From assembly GCF_000834015.1 (NCBI RefSeq), contig NZ_JXQI01000060.1:1-64000 (forward strand): DNA of 64,000 bases, in the 5' to 3' direction. Under the pieces are notes generated by a model. The model did no database searches, was not told the origin of the DNA, and was given only the letters and a program-made list of their open reading frames with translations. Within the stretch, counting starts at the first letter, position 1; each line of letters opens with the position of its first letter. The translations under genes were made by a program, and so were the position numbers. Origin of the DNA: Prevotella pectinovora (GTDB lineage Bacteria > Bacteroidota > Bacteroidia > Bacteroidales > Bacteroidaceae). Shown here piece by piece: positions 43,061 through 52,301 of the stretch.

Positions 43061-43101
43061 CTGTTTTTTATCTGCCTGTAACCAATAACATTATACTTCG
43101 T

Positions 43102-44133
43102 ATGAAAAATCTGAATAATATCATAAAATCACTGCTGCCGGCAATTGTTTCAGTGATATGCCAATGTGCATACAGCCAAATCACTGTGGTTGACGCAAAC
43201 GACAAGCTGCCTGTCATCTCGGCAAGCATATATAACGGCAACGGAACAGACGTTATAGGCATTACCGACTACGACGGGAAACTACCCAAAACTGCAGAAC
43301 AGCTACAAAGCATACACATACAACACATAAACTACATGCCGGCAAACATAAACCTGCAGTCGCTGAAAGACTCTACGATTCTCCTTACACCCCGCACACA
43401 CAGGCTTCCTGAGGTGAAAATCTCGAAGCAGAAAGACGCAATGCTCAGGATGAAAGTATATATCAGACACATGACAGTTCTGAACAGCAAGCCTGCAGCA
43501 GTAAGCGAAAGCATGGCCTATCTGTATTTCAAAGAAAACAATGACGACGGCAAACCAAATTCATACAAAATACTGTCGGAAGACAAGTTCAAGGACGAAA
43601 AGGCTTATGAGGGTGAAAGCAAGATGCTGAAATCACTAGCAGACTTCAGCAATCCTACAGCTTTAGCATTCTTCGACGGATACAAACACTATAACACATT
43701 GAAAGGCTCGAGGAGAATGGGAACCAGTTGGAAAAGGGCTGGAGGAATATATTATATGAACGAAGACTCCATAAACAAACGCTGCGAAATAGTAAGAGAC
43801 AGTTTGTTTTCTGACAAGCCCTTCAAGGTTCCACTCTTCGGATTCGCATTCAGTAACATATACAACAGCGAGACATACAGCACGGAATTGGGTACTCCGC
43901 GATTATACAATCTGATAAACATGACAGACAGATACCGCGTCTACCAGACAAAGACAATGGGTTACGTGGACATGGTTACGGAAATGTATATCCTTGGCAT
44001 CGACTATGCCTCTAAGGAAGAAATGAAAGCGGACAAGAAACTCAAACTTTCACCTTTTGAAAGACCTGAAGGCATAGTGGCGGCAGACGACTGGCTCACA
44101 ACTACTATAAAGGGCATGCAAAGGATAAAATAA
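43102..44133 (+). CDS. Exported protein with carboxypeptidase-regulatory-like N-terminal domain
   Basis: This 343-residue exported protein starts with a signal peptide (residues about 1-27, ending AYSQ). A beta-sandwich domain of the carboxypeptidase D regulatory type follows (about 28-100: VVDANDKLPVISASIYNGNG and GITDYDGKLP). The rest, about 240 residues, has no domain I can name but resembles many Bacteroidetes hypothetical proteins that carry this prefix. The start at 43102 is used since the longer frame from 43051 begins inside the tsf terminator. It precedes the FAH gene by 27 bases. Confidence 0.7.
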   Translation: MKNLNNIIKSLLPAIVSVICQCAYSQITVVDANDKLPVISASIYNGNGTDVIGITDYDGKLPKTAEQLQSIHIQHINYMPANINLQSLKDSTILLTPRTHRLPEVKISKQKDAMLRMKVYIRHMTVLNSKPAAVSESMAYLYFKENNDDGKPNSYKILSEDKFKDEKAYEGESKMLKSLADFSNPTALAFFDGYKHYNTLKGSRRMGTSWKRAGGIYYMNEDSINKRCEIVRDSLFSDKPFKVPLFGFAFSNIYNSETYSTELGTPRLYNLINMTDRYRVYQTKTMGYVDMVTEMYILGIDYASKEEMKADKKLKLSPFERPEGIVAADDWLTTTIKGMQRIK

Positions 44134-44160
44134 CAGAACATTAAACAAAACAATTATACA

Positions 44161-44778
44161 ATGAAGATTTTCGCAGTAGGATTGAACTATCCTCAACACA
44201 ATAAAGAGCTTAACGAAACGTTATACAAGGGAGAAGTCCCCGTGATTTTCACCAAGGCGGACTCGTCGCTGCTGAAGGACGGAAAACCGTTCTTCGTTCC
44301 TGACGACATGGGACGCATTGACTATGAAACGGAAATCGTAGTGCGCATCTGCCGACTGGGAAAGGCTATACCTGCACGCTTCGCCCATAGGTATTATGAT
44401 GCCGTGACTGTGGGCATCGACTTCACAGCTCGCGAACTGCAGGCGGAACTGAGAAAAAAAGGTCTGCCGTGGGAGATGTGTAAGGGATTCGACGGTGCTG
44501 CTGCAATTGGTGAATGGGTGAGCGTGGAGAAATTCAGAGACGTGCAGGCTCTGCAGTTCCATCTCGACATCAATGGCAAGACCGTGCAGGAGGGCCGCAC
44601 AAGCGACATGCTCTTCAAGATTGACGAGATTATTGAATACATCAGCAAGTACTTCACGCTGAAAACCGGCGACATCATCTATACTGGTACTCCTGTGGGC
44701 GTGGGACCTGTGAACATCGACGACCACCTCACTGGATATATAGAAGACAGGAAAGTGCTTGAATTTAATATAAAATAA
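44161..44778 (+). CDS. Fumarylacetoacetate hydrolase-family protein
   Basis: This 205-residue enzyme of the FAH superfamily is close to acylpyruvases (YcgM/FAHD1-like), which cut acylpyruvates or decarboxylate oxaloacetate. The metal site appears as IDYETEIVVRI with two acidic residues, followed by VTVGIDFTARELQ. The closing TGTPVGVGPV motif is diagnostic. The length is that of the small one-domain form. The stop codon directly abuts the porU start (TAAATG), so the two genes are likely translated from one message although their functions look unrelated. Confidence 0.87.
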   Translation: MKIFAVGLNYPQHNKELNETLYKGEVPVIFTKADSSLLKDGKPFFVPDDMGRIDYETEIVVRICRLGKAIPARFAHRYYDAVTVGIDFTARELQAELRKKGLPWEMCKGFDGAAAIGEWVSVEKFRDVQALQFHLDINGKTVQEGRTSDMLFKIDEIIEYISKYFTLKTGDIIYTGTPVGVGPVNIDDHLTGYIEDRKVLEFNIK

Positions 44779-47700
44779 ATGATAAGAAATATACTCCTCA
44801 CCATAGCAGTACTTCTTGCCGGCATGACCGCCAAGGCACAGAAGTTCTTCAATCTGACTGCCGACGAAGTCAGAATAGACTCCGTCATACCTACGTTCGG
44901 ATATTCCAAAGACCTGGGACCTGCCTATGCTGACTCCATATACACCGTGACAATTGAATATCCTGAATTCATCGACATGCAGAAGGGCGACGTGGAGAAA
45001 CTGAAGAAAATCAGCAATGTCACCTACCCTGCCCTGCCGGAGATAACGACAAAGACAGTGGTGGAAAGGAAGAAAGGCAGACTGGAAGTATATTTCTCAC
45101 CTATCGTGATGCGCAACGGAAAATACCAGAAGCTCGTAAGCTTCATGCTGCGCATCACGGCAAAACCTAAATCGACATCAACAAGAAAGGCCAACGCCAA
45201 GGCTGACAAGACGAAGAGCGAACGTTGGGCAAAGAACTCGGTGCTGGCAACGGGCAACTGGGCCAAGATACGTGTGCCGTCAACGGGTGTTTACCAGATT
45301 ACTGACGCCCTGATACGTCAGGCGGGATTCAACGACCTGAGCAAGGTGAAGGTATATGGATATGGCGGAGCGCTACATTCGGAACAGCTGCTCGACAAGA
45401 AAATCGCTGAATATGACGATTTGAAGGAGGTGCCTACAGTCACTGTGAATGGCAAGAAGCTTTTCCGTGCCATAGGTCCGGTGTCGTGGGACAGCGCTAC
45501 AAAGACTTCACGCATACGCAATCCTTATTCTGACTACGGATATTATTTCATCACACAAAGCGAGGGCGAACCGCTGAGCGTTGACTCGGCTGCCTTCGTG
45601 TCATCTTTCTATCCTGCCAACGACGACTACCACACGCTATACGAGGTGGATGACTACGCCTGGTTCCAGGGAGGAAGGAACTTGTTTGACACCACTCCGA
45701 TAAACCCAGGGGCAAGTCTGACATACGAATTGACCACTCCGGCACAGAAGACCGGCGAAGGGACTCTGTTCGTGAGACTCACCTCATCGGCTGCATCTAC
45801 GAGCGAGATTGCCATCAACGACTCGGTGGTGGGAACGATAACGACGAAGAATGGCGGCGAATACGACACTGGCGTATTGGCTGAAGGTTCGTTCTATCTG
45901 AAGGACATGCTCGCAAGCAGTTCGGCAAAGACAAACAAGGTGAAAATAACAAACAAGTCGAGCAACACGGTGAGACTCGACTACATCACCCTTACCTTCA
46001 ATGATCCGCGACCGGAGCCACAACTCTCGAAGGCGACGTTCGCCACACCGGAATATGTGTACAACATAACAAACCAGAACCTGCACGGGGATAAGAATTA
46101 CGATATGGTGATGATAATCCCGGCAAGTCAGAAACTGCTGAAACAGGCTGAGCGTCTGAAGGCTTATCATGAGGAGCACGACAAGATGAGCGTTCGCATC
46201 GTGCCTGCCGATGAACTGTATAACGAGTTCTCGAGCGGTACGCCGGAGGCTGATGCCTATCGTCTGTATATGAAGATGATGTATGACAGGGCGGAAGACG
46301 AGGCGTCGATGCCGAAATATCTGCTGCTCTTCGGCGACTGTAAATGGGACAACAGAATGAAGGTCAGCGCTCTGAGGAACTATAGCCCTGACGACTTCCT
46401 GCTCTGTTTCGAGAGCGACAACTCTTTCAGTTACGTGAACAGTTTCATCGACGACTGCTACTTCACCGCTCTCGACGACGGTGAGGGTGCAAACGCATCG
46501 GCTTATTCCACCAAATCGGACAAATACGACATCGCTGTGGGAAGATTTCCGGTGAAGACTGCTGACGAAGCGAAGATAATGGTGGACAAGAGCATCAGCT
46601 ATATGGAGAACAAGATGGCGGGGGCATGGCAGAACGTGGCTCTCTTCCTCGGTGACGACGGTAACAACAACGCTCACGTGACGTCGGTGGACAACACCGC
46701 CAAGGCTGTGGAGCAACTCGTTCCGGCAATACAGGCAAAGCGTGTGTTCTGGGACATGTATACAAGGGTATCGTCGGCAACGGGAAACACATACCCTGAG
46801 GTGACGAGTCTGTTGAAAAAGCAGCAAGCTGAAGGTGCGCTGCTCTTCGACTATGCCGGACACGGACGCCCGGACATGCTGTCTCACGAGCTTGTATTGT
46901 CGTCTGCCGACTTCGCAGCATTCAAGAACAAGGTGCTGCCTCTGTGGATTACGGCATCATGCGACATCATGCCTTACGACGGAACGGTGAGCAACATCGG
47001 AGTGAACTCCGTGCTTAATCCTAACGGGGGCACCTTCGCCTTCTACGGCACGGCACGAACGGTGTATATCACACAGAACCAATATCTCAATGCCGAATAC
47101 GTGAAGGCGCTGTTCACCAAGACAAACGGCAAGTTCAATTCCGTTGGCGAGGCTCAGAGAGTGGCAAAGAACAGAATCATCAGCGATGGCACCGACAGAA
47201 CGGTGAACAAGCTGCACTATGCCCTGCTCGGCGATCCGGCGATAAGTCTGAAGATAGCGGAGAGCAACGTAGTGATAGACAGCATCAACGGCATATGTCT
47301 GGCTGAAGCCACAGAACTGCCACAGATAAAGGCGGGAGCGAAGGTGAACGTGAAGGGACATATCAAGAATGCCGACGGCACCACCGACGAATCTTTCACA
47401 GGAACGGTGAACATCGACGTTAAGGACTCCAAGGAGAAACGTGTGGGCAAGTTGAACAGCAAGGATACGGGATATGCATACACCTTCTTCGACTACACCA
47501 AGACGATATTCAACGGCAACGACAGCATACGCTCAGGAAAGTTCGACATCACCTTTGCCGTGACGAAAGACATCAACTATACTGACGAGAACGGAAGGAT
47601 AAATGCCTTTGCAGTGAGCAGTACCGACAACAGGACGATGAACGGATATACGGAGAACTTCATCGTGGGTGGAACGGAAATCGTATCCAACGACTCCAAC

Positions 47701-48351
47701 GGTCCGTCGATATACTGCTATCTCAACTCTCCAAGCTTCAGCAACGGAGGCAACGTGAACTCTACGCCTTACTTCGTGGCGGAGATATCTGACAAGGACG
47801 GACTGAACACTTCGGGCAGCGGCATCGGCCATGACCTGACACTGGTAGTCGACGACGACCCGATGATGACATTCACTCTGAACGACAACTTCTCGTTCAA
47901 CTTCGGTTCGTATACCGAGGGAACGACATGGTATAACATCCCGGAACTGGAGAACGGACCGCACAAGCTGAAATTCACCGCATGGGATATCCTCAACAAC
48001 CCTTCGACAACGACGCTGAAATTCAACGTGGTGAAAGGTCTGACTCCGAACATCACCAACGTCTATTGCTCCAACAATCCGGCAAAGACGAACACTACGT
48101 TCATCGTCAGCCACGATAGAAGCGGCAGCAACGTGGAGATGACCATCGAAGTGTTTGACATCAGCGGCAGGCTGCTGTGGAATCATACGGAGAACACTCT
48201 GGCAGAGTCGGCAACATTCACATACGACTGGGATCTCACCACCGACAGCGGCGGCAGGTTGCAGTCTGGAGTATATCTGTATCGTGTGCGCATGACAAGC
48301 GAGGGAAAGAACGAGGCAACTAAAGCCAAGAAACTGATAGTACTCAACTGA
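44779..48351 (+). CDS. porU: Type IX secretion sortase PorU
   Basis: PorU is the C25-family cysteine protease of the outer membrane that removes the C-terminal sorting domain of type IX cargo and attaches the protein to A-LPS. The 1190-residue chain has a signal peptide (residues about 1-20, ending AKAQ), an N-terminal domain of about 400 residues and a gingipain-like catalytic region. His695 lies in FDYAGHGRPDMLSHE and Cys728 in LWITASCDIMPYDG. Ig-like domains follow. The end (FDISGRLLWNHTENT, GVYLYRVRMTSEG, KAKKLIVLN) itself looks like a type A sorting domain, as in P. gingivalis PorU. It lies upstream of porV as in P. gingivalis. Confidence 0.93.
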   Translation: MIRNILLTIAVLLAGMTAKAQKFFNLTADEVRIDSVIPTFGYSKDLGPAYADSIYTVTIEYPEFIDMQKGDVEKLKKISNVTYPALPEITTKTVVERKKGRLEVYFSPIVMRNGKYQKLVSFMLRITAKPKSTSTRKANAKADKTKSERWAKNSVLATGNWAKIRVPSTGVYQITDALIRQAGFNDLSKVKVYGYGGALHSEQLLDKKIAEYDDLKEVPTVTVNGKKLFRAIGPVSWDSATKTSRIRNPYSDYGYYFITQSEGEPLSVDSAAFVSSFYPANDDYHTLYEVDDYAWFQGGRNLFDTTPINPGASLTYELTTPAQKTGEGTLFVRLTSSAASTSEIAINDSVVGTITTKNGGEYDTGVLAEGSFYLKDMLASSSAKTNKVKITNKSSNTVRLDYITLTFNDPRPEPQLSKATFATPEYVYNITNQNLHGDKNYDMVMIIPASQKLLKQAERLKAYHEEHDKMSVRIVPADELYNEFSSGTPEADAYRLYMKMMYDRAEDEASMPKYLLLFGDCKWDNRMKVSALRNYSPDDFLLCFESDNSFSYVNSFIDDCYFTALDDGEGANASAYSTKSDKYDIAVGRFPVKTADEAKIMVDKSISYMENKMAGAWQNVALFLGDDGNNNAHVTSVDNTAKAVEQLVPAIQAKRVFWDMYTRVSSATGNTYPEVTSLLKKQQAEGALLFDYAGHGRPDMLSHELVLSSADFAAFKNKVLPLWITASCDIMPYDGTVSNIGVNSVLNPNGGTFAFYGTARTVYITQNQYLNAEYVKALFTKTNGKFNSVGEAQRVAKNRIISDGTDRTVNKLHYALLGDPAISLKIAESNVVIDSINGICLAEATELPQIKAGAKVNVKGHIKNADGTTDESFTGTVNIDVKDSKEKRVGKLNSKDTGYAYTFFDYTKTIFNGNDSIRSGKFDITFAVTKDINYTDENGRINAFAVSSTDNRTMNGYTENFIVGGTEIVSNDSNGPSIYCYLNSPSFSNGGNVNSTPYFVAEISDKDGLNTSGSGIGHDLTLVVDDDPMMTFTLNDNFSFNFGSYTEGTTWYNIPELENGPHKLKFTAWDILNNPSTTTLKFNVVKGLTPNITNVYCSNNPAKTNTTFIVSHDRSGSNVEMTIEVFDISGRLLWNHTENTLAESATFTYDWDLTTDSGGRLQSGVYLYRVRMTSEGKNEATKAKKLIVLN

Positions 48352-48523
48352 GAATGTAACTCTTTGACTGTCGTCACACAATAATATAACACAAAAAGAG
48401 TTATATAGAGGCGTGAACGAAGTTTTCATGTAATGCAGGCTGAAATGACAGACTGGCATTGAAGAATGGAGGACCATCACGCAATACATCATAACGAGAA
48501 TAAAAACAAAAGACAAGATATAA

Positions 48524-49708
48524 ATGAAGAACAGAATAAGAATCATTGCGGCAGTATTGCTCACCGTAATAGCAACTAACGTCAAGGCTCAAGACAAGCG
48601 CGAGATGTTCAACCCTATTCATACGGCTCTCGTTTCACAGACCATCGCACCGGATGCACGCGCTGCCGGTATGGGTGACGTGGGTGCCGCCACCGACCCT
48701 GACGTGAACTCCCAATACTGGAACCCGGCAAAATATCCTTTCTGTATCAGCCGTGCAGGTCTTGCCCTGAACTACACGCCTTGGCTGCGCTCACTGGTAA
48801 GCGACATGGACATCGCATATCTCGCCGGATACTACCGCATCGGTGACTATAGCGCCGTTTCGGCATCATTGAGATATTTCTCTCTCGGTGAGGTTTACAC
48901 GAACTACGACGGTACGGGCGACATATCAAACGCACAGACCATCAACCCATACGAGATGTCGTTTGATGTGGCTTATTCTCTGATGCTGAGCGAGAAATTC
49001 TCTCTCGCTGCCGGCGTGCGTTTTCTCATGTCCGACATGCAGTACAGTTCTACAGAGGAGCGCTCTGCTTCTAACGCCTTCGCTGCCGACCTCGCCTGCT
49101 ACTATAACGACTATATCAACATCGGTTCTCGCGAATGTCAGCTCGGCATCGGTCTGAACATCAGCAACATCGGTAGTAAGATAACATTCGGCGGCAGTGA
49201 CTACAGTGAGTTTATTCCAACAAACATGAGATTGGGTGCTGCCCTGATGGTGCCGATCGACGAATTTAACCGCTTCACGATATCTGCCGACGCAAACAAG
49301 CTGCTCGTTCCTTCTTATCCTCAGCAGGAAGAGGGGGAAACGACAGAGGACTACCAGCAGCGTGTGGAGGATGAATACTACAACACGAGCAGTATCTCCG
49401 GAATGTTCAAGAGTTTCGGCGACGCTCCTGGAGGTTTCAAGGAGGAACTTGAAGAGATAAACTGGAGTGTCGGTGCTGAATATGTATACAACGACAAGTT
49501 CAGCGTTCGCGCCGGTTACCACCATGAGTCGGAGAACAAGGGTAACAGAAAATACTTCACTGTCGGTGCGGGCTTCCGCATGAGTGCCTTTACCCTCGAC
49601 TGCGGTTATGTCATCGCTACTGCAAAGAGCAACCCTCTCGACCAGACACTCCGCTTCACTCTGGGCTTCGATATGGACGGACTGAAGGATTTGTTCAAGA
49701 GAAGATAA
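48524..49708 (+). CDS. porV: Type IX secretion outer-membrane protein PorV
   Basis: PorV (LptO) is a 14-stranded FadL-like barrel that collects cargo from the SprA translocon and hands it to PorU. The 394-residue chain has a signal peptide (about residues 1-22). It carries APDARAAGMGDVGAATDPDVNSQYWNPAKYPF, the strongly conserved N-terminal stretch of the family given here only in part, and SFDVAYSLMLSEKFSLAAGVRF in the body. The C terminus ends in FTLGFDMDGLKDLFKRR. It is 172 bases behind porU. In P. gingivalis the next gene is ispF, and here a nuclease cassette has intervened. Confidence 0.93.
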   Translation: MKNRIRIIAAVLLTVIATNVKAQDKREMFNPIHTALVSQTIAPDARAAGMGDVGAATDPDVNSQYWNPAKYPFCISRAGLALNYTPWLRSLVSDMDIAYLAGYYRIGDYSAVSASLRYFSLGEVYTNYDGTGDISNAQTINPYEMSFDVAYSLMLSEKFSLAAGVRFLMSDMQYSSTEERSASNAFAADLACYYNDYINIGSRECQLGIGLNISNIGSKITFGGSDYSEFIPTNMRLGAALMVPIDEFNRFTISADANKLLVPSYPQQEEGETTEDYQQRVEDEYYNTSSISGMFKSFGDAPGGFKEELEEINWSVGAEYVYNDKFSVRAGYHHESENKGNRKYFTVGAGFRMSAFTLDCGYVIATAKSNPLDQTLRFTLGFDMDGLKDLFKRR

Positions 49709-49710
49709 TT

Positions 49711-50214
49711 AAAACCCACCCTAACCCTCCCCAAGGGAGGGAACGAAGTTACTATTAATATTGATTTAGCATGAAATATGGTTATACTACTACAGACGGG
49801 ACAACCTATCAACTCCTTTTAGAAAAAGCCAAAAAAATGAGAAATAATCCTACAGAAGCAGAATCGCTCTTATGGCAATATTTAAGGAGGAATGGGTTAA
49901 AAGAACATTTTAGGCAACAACATCCTATCTGTGGATATATTCCAGATTTCGTTTGCCTACGTTTGCGTCTCATCATTGAGATAGACGGAGGTTATCATTC
50001 GGAAGGTGAACAACAAGAACAAGATAAAATACGCCAAGATTATCTGGAAAAGGAAGGATTTTCTTTCTTGAGATTCACAAATGAAGAAGTTCTTTATGAC
50101 ACTGATGAAACTATAGGAATAATCAAAGATACAATAGAAGAACTAAAAACAGAAGCCTTTCAAAATACCAGACAAGCCGCATACCCTCCCTTGGGGAGGG
50201 ACAGGGTGGGTTCG
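49711..50214. mobile_element. DUF559 cassette with palindromic inverted-repeat ends
   Basis: The left end (49713-49742) reads AACCCACCCTAACCCTCCCC and continues AAGGGAGGGAA. The right end (50183-50212) is the near-perfect reverse complement (CCCTCCCTTGGGGAGGGACA and GGGTGGGTT). Each end contains its own small palindrome CCCTCCC.GGGAGGG. The enclosed part encodes the DUF559 domain. The element separates porV from ispF, which are adjacent in relatives. No target duplication is obvious. Confidence 0.75.
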
Positions 50215-50688
50215 GTACGCGTAGGCTTTGGTTTTGACGTTCATAAGCTCGTTGAAGGACGTGACTTGTGGTTGGGCGGAATAAAGATTCCACACTCTCT
50301 CGGTCTGCTTGGCCATAGCGATGCTGATGTGCTGATACATGCTATCTGTGACGCATTGCTCGGAGCGGCAAACATGAGAGACATCGGTTATCACTTTCCC
50401 GACACATCGGCTGACACTCTCGACATAGACAGTAAGATACTGTTGAAGAAGACCATCGACCTGATTGCCACAAAGGGATACAGACTCGGAAACATTGACG
50501 CCACGGTTTGTGCCGAGCGCCCTAAGATAAATCCGCATGTTGAAAAGATGAAGGAATGTCTCGCCACAGTGATGAATGCCGATGTTGACGACATCTCCAT
50601 CAAAGCTACAACAACAGAGAAACTCGGTTTCACTGGCAGAGAAGAGGGCATGAGTGCGTATGCCACGGTACTGATATACAAAGACTGA
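49771..50688 (+). CDS. ispF: DUF559 nuclease-like domain fused to 2-C-methyl-D-erythritol 2,4-cyclodiphosphate synthase
   Basis: This 305-residue frame joins two unrelated parts. Residues 1-135 are a DUF559 domain, a PD-(D/E)xK/Vsr-like nuclease fold (EAESLLWQYLRRNG, YIPDFVCLRLRLIIEIDGGY). Residues 147-305 are a complete IspF, which forms the cyclic diphosphate in the MEP pathway (VGFGFDVHKLVEG with Asp and His zinc ligands, GHSDADVLIHAICDALLGAA, DIDSKILL, IKATTTEKLGFTGREEG). The linker QAAYPPLGRDRVGS is the inverted-repeat end. There is no ATG at the IspF boundary, but an in-frame GTG at 50206 would give a normal-length IspF of 160 residues. Whether a fusion or a separate product is made is open. 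Confidence 0.88.
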   Translation: MKYGYTTTDGTTYQLLLEKAKKMRNNPTEAESLLWQYLRRNGLKEHFRQQHPICGYIPDFVCLRLRLIIEIDGGYHSEGEQQEQDKIRQDYLEKEGFSFLRFTNEEVLYDTDETIGIIKDTIEELKTEAFQNTRQAAYPPLGRDRVGSVRVGFGFDVHKLVEGRDLWLGGIKIPHSLGLLGHSDADVLIHAICDALLGAANMRDIGYHFPDTSADTLDIDSKILLKKTIDLIATKGYRLGNIDATVCAERPKINPHVEKMKECLATVMNADVDDISIKATTTEKLGFTGREEGMSAYATVLIYKD

Positions 50689-50811
50689 GAATCTGAAGAA
50701 AAAATAAGAAATCCTGAGAAAGACAGGAAATCTATACAGGAAACCTAAACAAAGACAGGAAATCCGAATAGAGACTGGAAAATTGAATAAAGGAAAAAAT
50801 CTAAATAAATA

Positions 50812-50846
50812 CCCGGAACATTCTATATGATGCTCCGGGTGTTTTT
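50812..50846 (+). terminator. Terminator of ispF
   Basis: ACCCGGAAC and GCTCCGGGT form the stem and a TTTTTT run follows. The gap 50689-50811 contains several degenerate AGACAGGAAATC repeats. Confidence 0.85.
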
Positions 50847-50936
50847 TATATCATATTTGCCATCAAAGCTGTATCAGTCCTTATGTTTTGCTGTTTCACT
50901 TTACTGAAATCACCAATAGTCTTATAGGCAATTAAA

Positions 50937-51338
50937 TCAATCTGTAGGGCATGGTCCGTAAAGGTTGTCCATCGGCACACTTGGTGATGCCAAGAAAACC
51001 AGAAGGATGATGGGACCGGCAATAGGAATCAGACACCACCAATAGTGCCAACCTGAACGGCCGGTATCATGAAGACGGCGCACCAGAACCGAAATAGTCG
51101 GAACAATGGCAACCAAGCTGTAAATTAAAGACAACACAAGTCCAATTCCCGATCCTGTCAATACACTTCCTGCATCACCGCCGCCGAAAATGCTACCGAG
51201 TACTGAACCTATAATCCCGAACACAAGCCATGCCAGACTATTAAACAAATAGAACCACCAAAATTATGATCGTGATGCACGGCCACTGAATGTGGCAAAC
51301 TTACTAAACACTGTCTTAACTGATTCTGTAAATCCCAT
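50937..51338 (-). pseudogene. DUF805 membrane protein gene broken by one in-frame stop
   Basis: Read from ATG 51338 the gene gives MGFTESVKTVFSKFATFSGR and ASRS, then TAA at 51264-51266. It continues in the same frame with FWWFYLFNSLAW and the rest of a normal DUF805 membrane protein (VRRLHDTGRSGWHYWW, helices at both sides). Family members have SGRASRSEFWWF here, so a GAA or GAG codon at residue 25 has become TAA. The remainder, 133 codons in total, is intact and without further damage, so the loss is recent. Alternatives are a sequencing error, or restart at TTG 51248, giving a protein without the first helix. Confidence 0.8.
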
Positions 51339-51467
51339 AGTTTTTTGTTTTTATGTGTTAATAATAATTGAAAAAGCGTTCCTTTTTATAAATATTTCTC
51401 CACAAAGATATTGATTATTTCAATATAAACAAACTCTTTGCTATGAATTATTAAAAATATTAGGTAA

Positions 51468-51512
51468 TTTTGTTCACTGAATGCAAAATGGAATGTTTTT
51501 GTTCACTGAATG
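51468..51512 (+). repeat. Direct repeat ahead of the four-helix protein gene
   Basis: TTTTGTTCACTGAATG occurs at 51468-51483 and again at 51497-51512, 29 bases apart. The first copy overlaps a TAATTTTG promoter-like box (51465-51472). Confidence 0.6.
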
Positions 51513-51529
51513 TAAAAAAACAGAATATT

Positions 51530-52291
51530 ATGACAGACACGGGAAATGACAAAATCAACGTGCTTGGCAAACAAACGAACTGGGAAGATCTGTACTTCTA
51601 TCAGAAGGCAGACATCGTATACCAGATGTCATTTGCCTTCTGCAACAGATTCATACATCCTTATAAAGACCGCACTCGCGACCAGATAATACAGGCTGCA
51701 CGGTCATGCAAGCAAAACATTGTAGAAGGTCTTGCCGACGGTGTTACGTCATCTGAGATGCAGATGAAACTGCTCAACGTGGCACGCGCCTCCCTAAAAG
51801 AATTACGTGAAGATTTCGAAGACTATCTCAAATCACGGCATCTACAGTATTACATCGCCGGCGAAGAACGGTATAACGTGATGCTCGACTACTGTCGCCA
51901 TCACAACAGACTTCCTGACTACGAACCTTTCTTTGACAAATGGAATGATGAACAGATGTGCAACTATGGACTCACTCTATGCCACATGATAGACAAGATG
52001 ATGATGTCTTTTATGAAGCGCCTCGAACAGGAGTTCATCACCGAAGGCGGCATCAAGGAGCGAATGCACAAAGCACGTACCGGCTACCGCCAACAACAAG
52101 ACACACGACTTAAAGAGCTTGAAACCCGCCTTCGTGAACTTGAAAGCGAACTTTTCAAGGCTAACGCCGAAATGATGAAATGGAAATCATCGTATGAAGA
52201 CCTCCGTCAACGTGCCCTCAAATCCTACTATAAACAACAAGAAGAAATCAGCAGGCTGAAAGCACTAATCGAAGAGATGAAAAAGAAATAA
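51530..52291 (+). CDS. Four-helix bundle protein (S23/IVP family) with coiled-coil tail
   Basis: This 253-residue soluble protein has a core at about residues 15-160 resembling the four-helix-bundle family first noted in 23S rRNA intervening sequences (WEDLYFYQKADIVYQMSFAF, RDQIIQAARSCKQNIVEGLA, LLNVARASLKELREDFEDYL). Its function is unknown. The C-terminal 75 residues form a strong coiled coil (ELETRLRELESELFKANAEM and onward). The start at 51530 is preferred because the frame upstream includes the direct repeats. No rRNA is near, so it is a free-standing copy. A remarkable CTAG array follows the stop codon. Confidence 0.8.
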   Translation: MTDTGNDKINVLGKQTNWEDLYFYQKADIVYQMSFAFCNRFIHPYKDRTRDQIIQAARSCKQNIVEGLADGVTSSEMQMKLLNVARASLKELREDFEDYLKSRHLQYYIAGEERYNVMLDYCRHHNRLPDYEPFFDKWNDEQMCNYGLTLCHMIDKMMMSFMKRLEQEFITEGGIKERMHKARTGYRQQQDTRLKELETRLRELESELFKANAEMMKWKSSYEDLRQRALKSYYKQQEEISRLKALIEEMKKK

Positions 52292-52301
52292 CAGTCTATT
52301 T

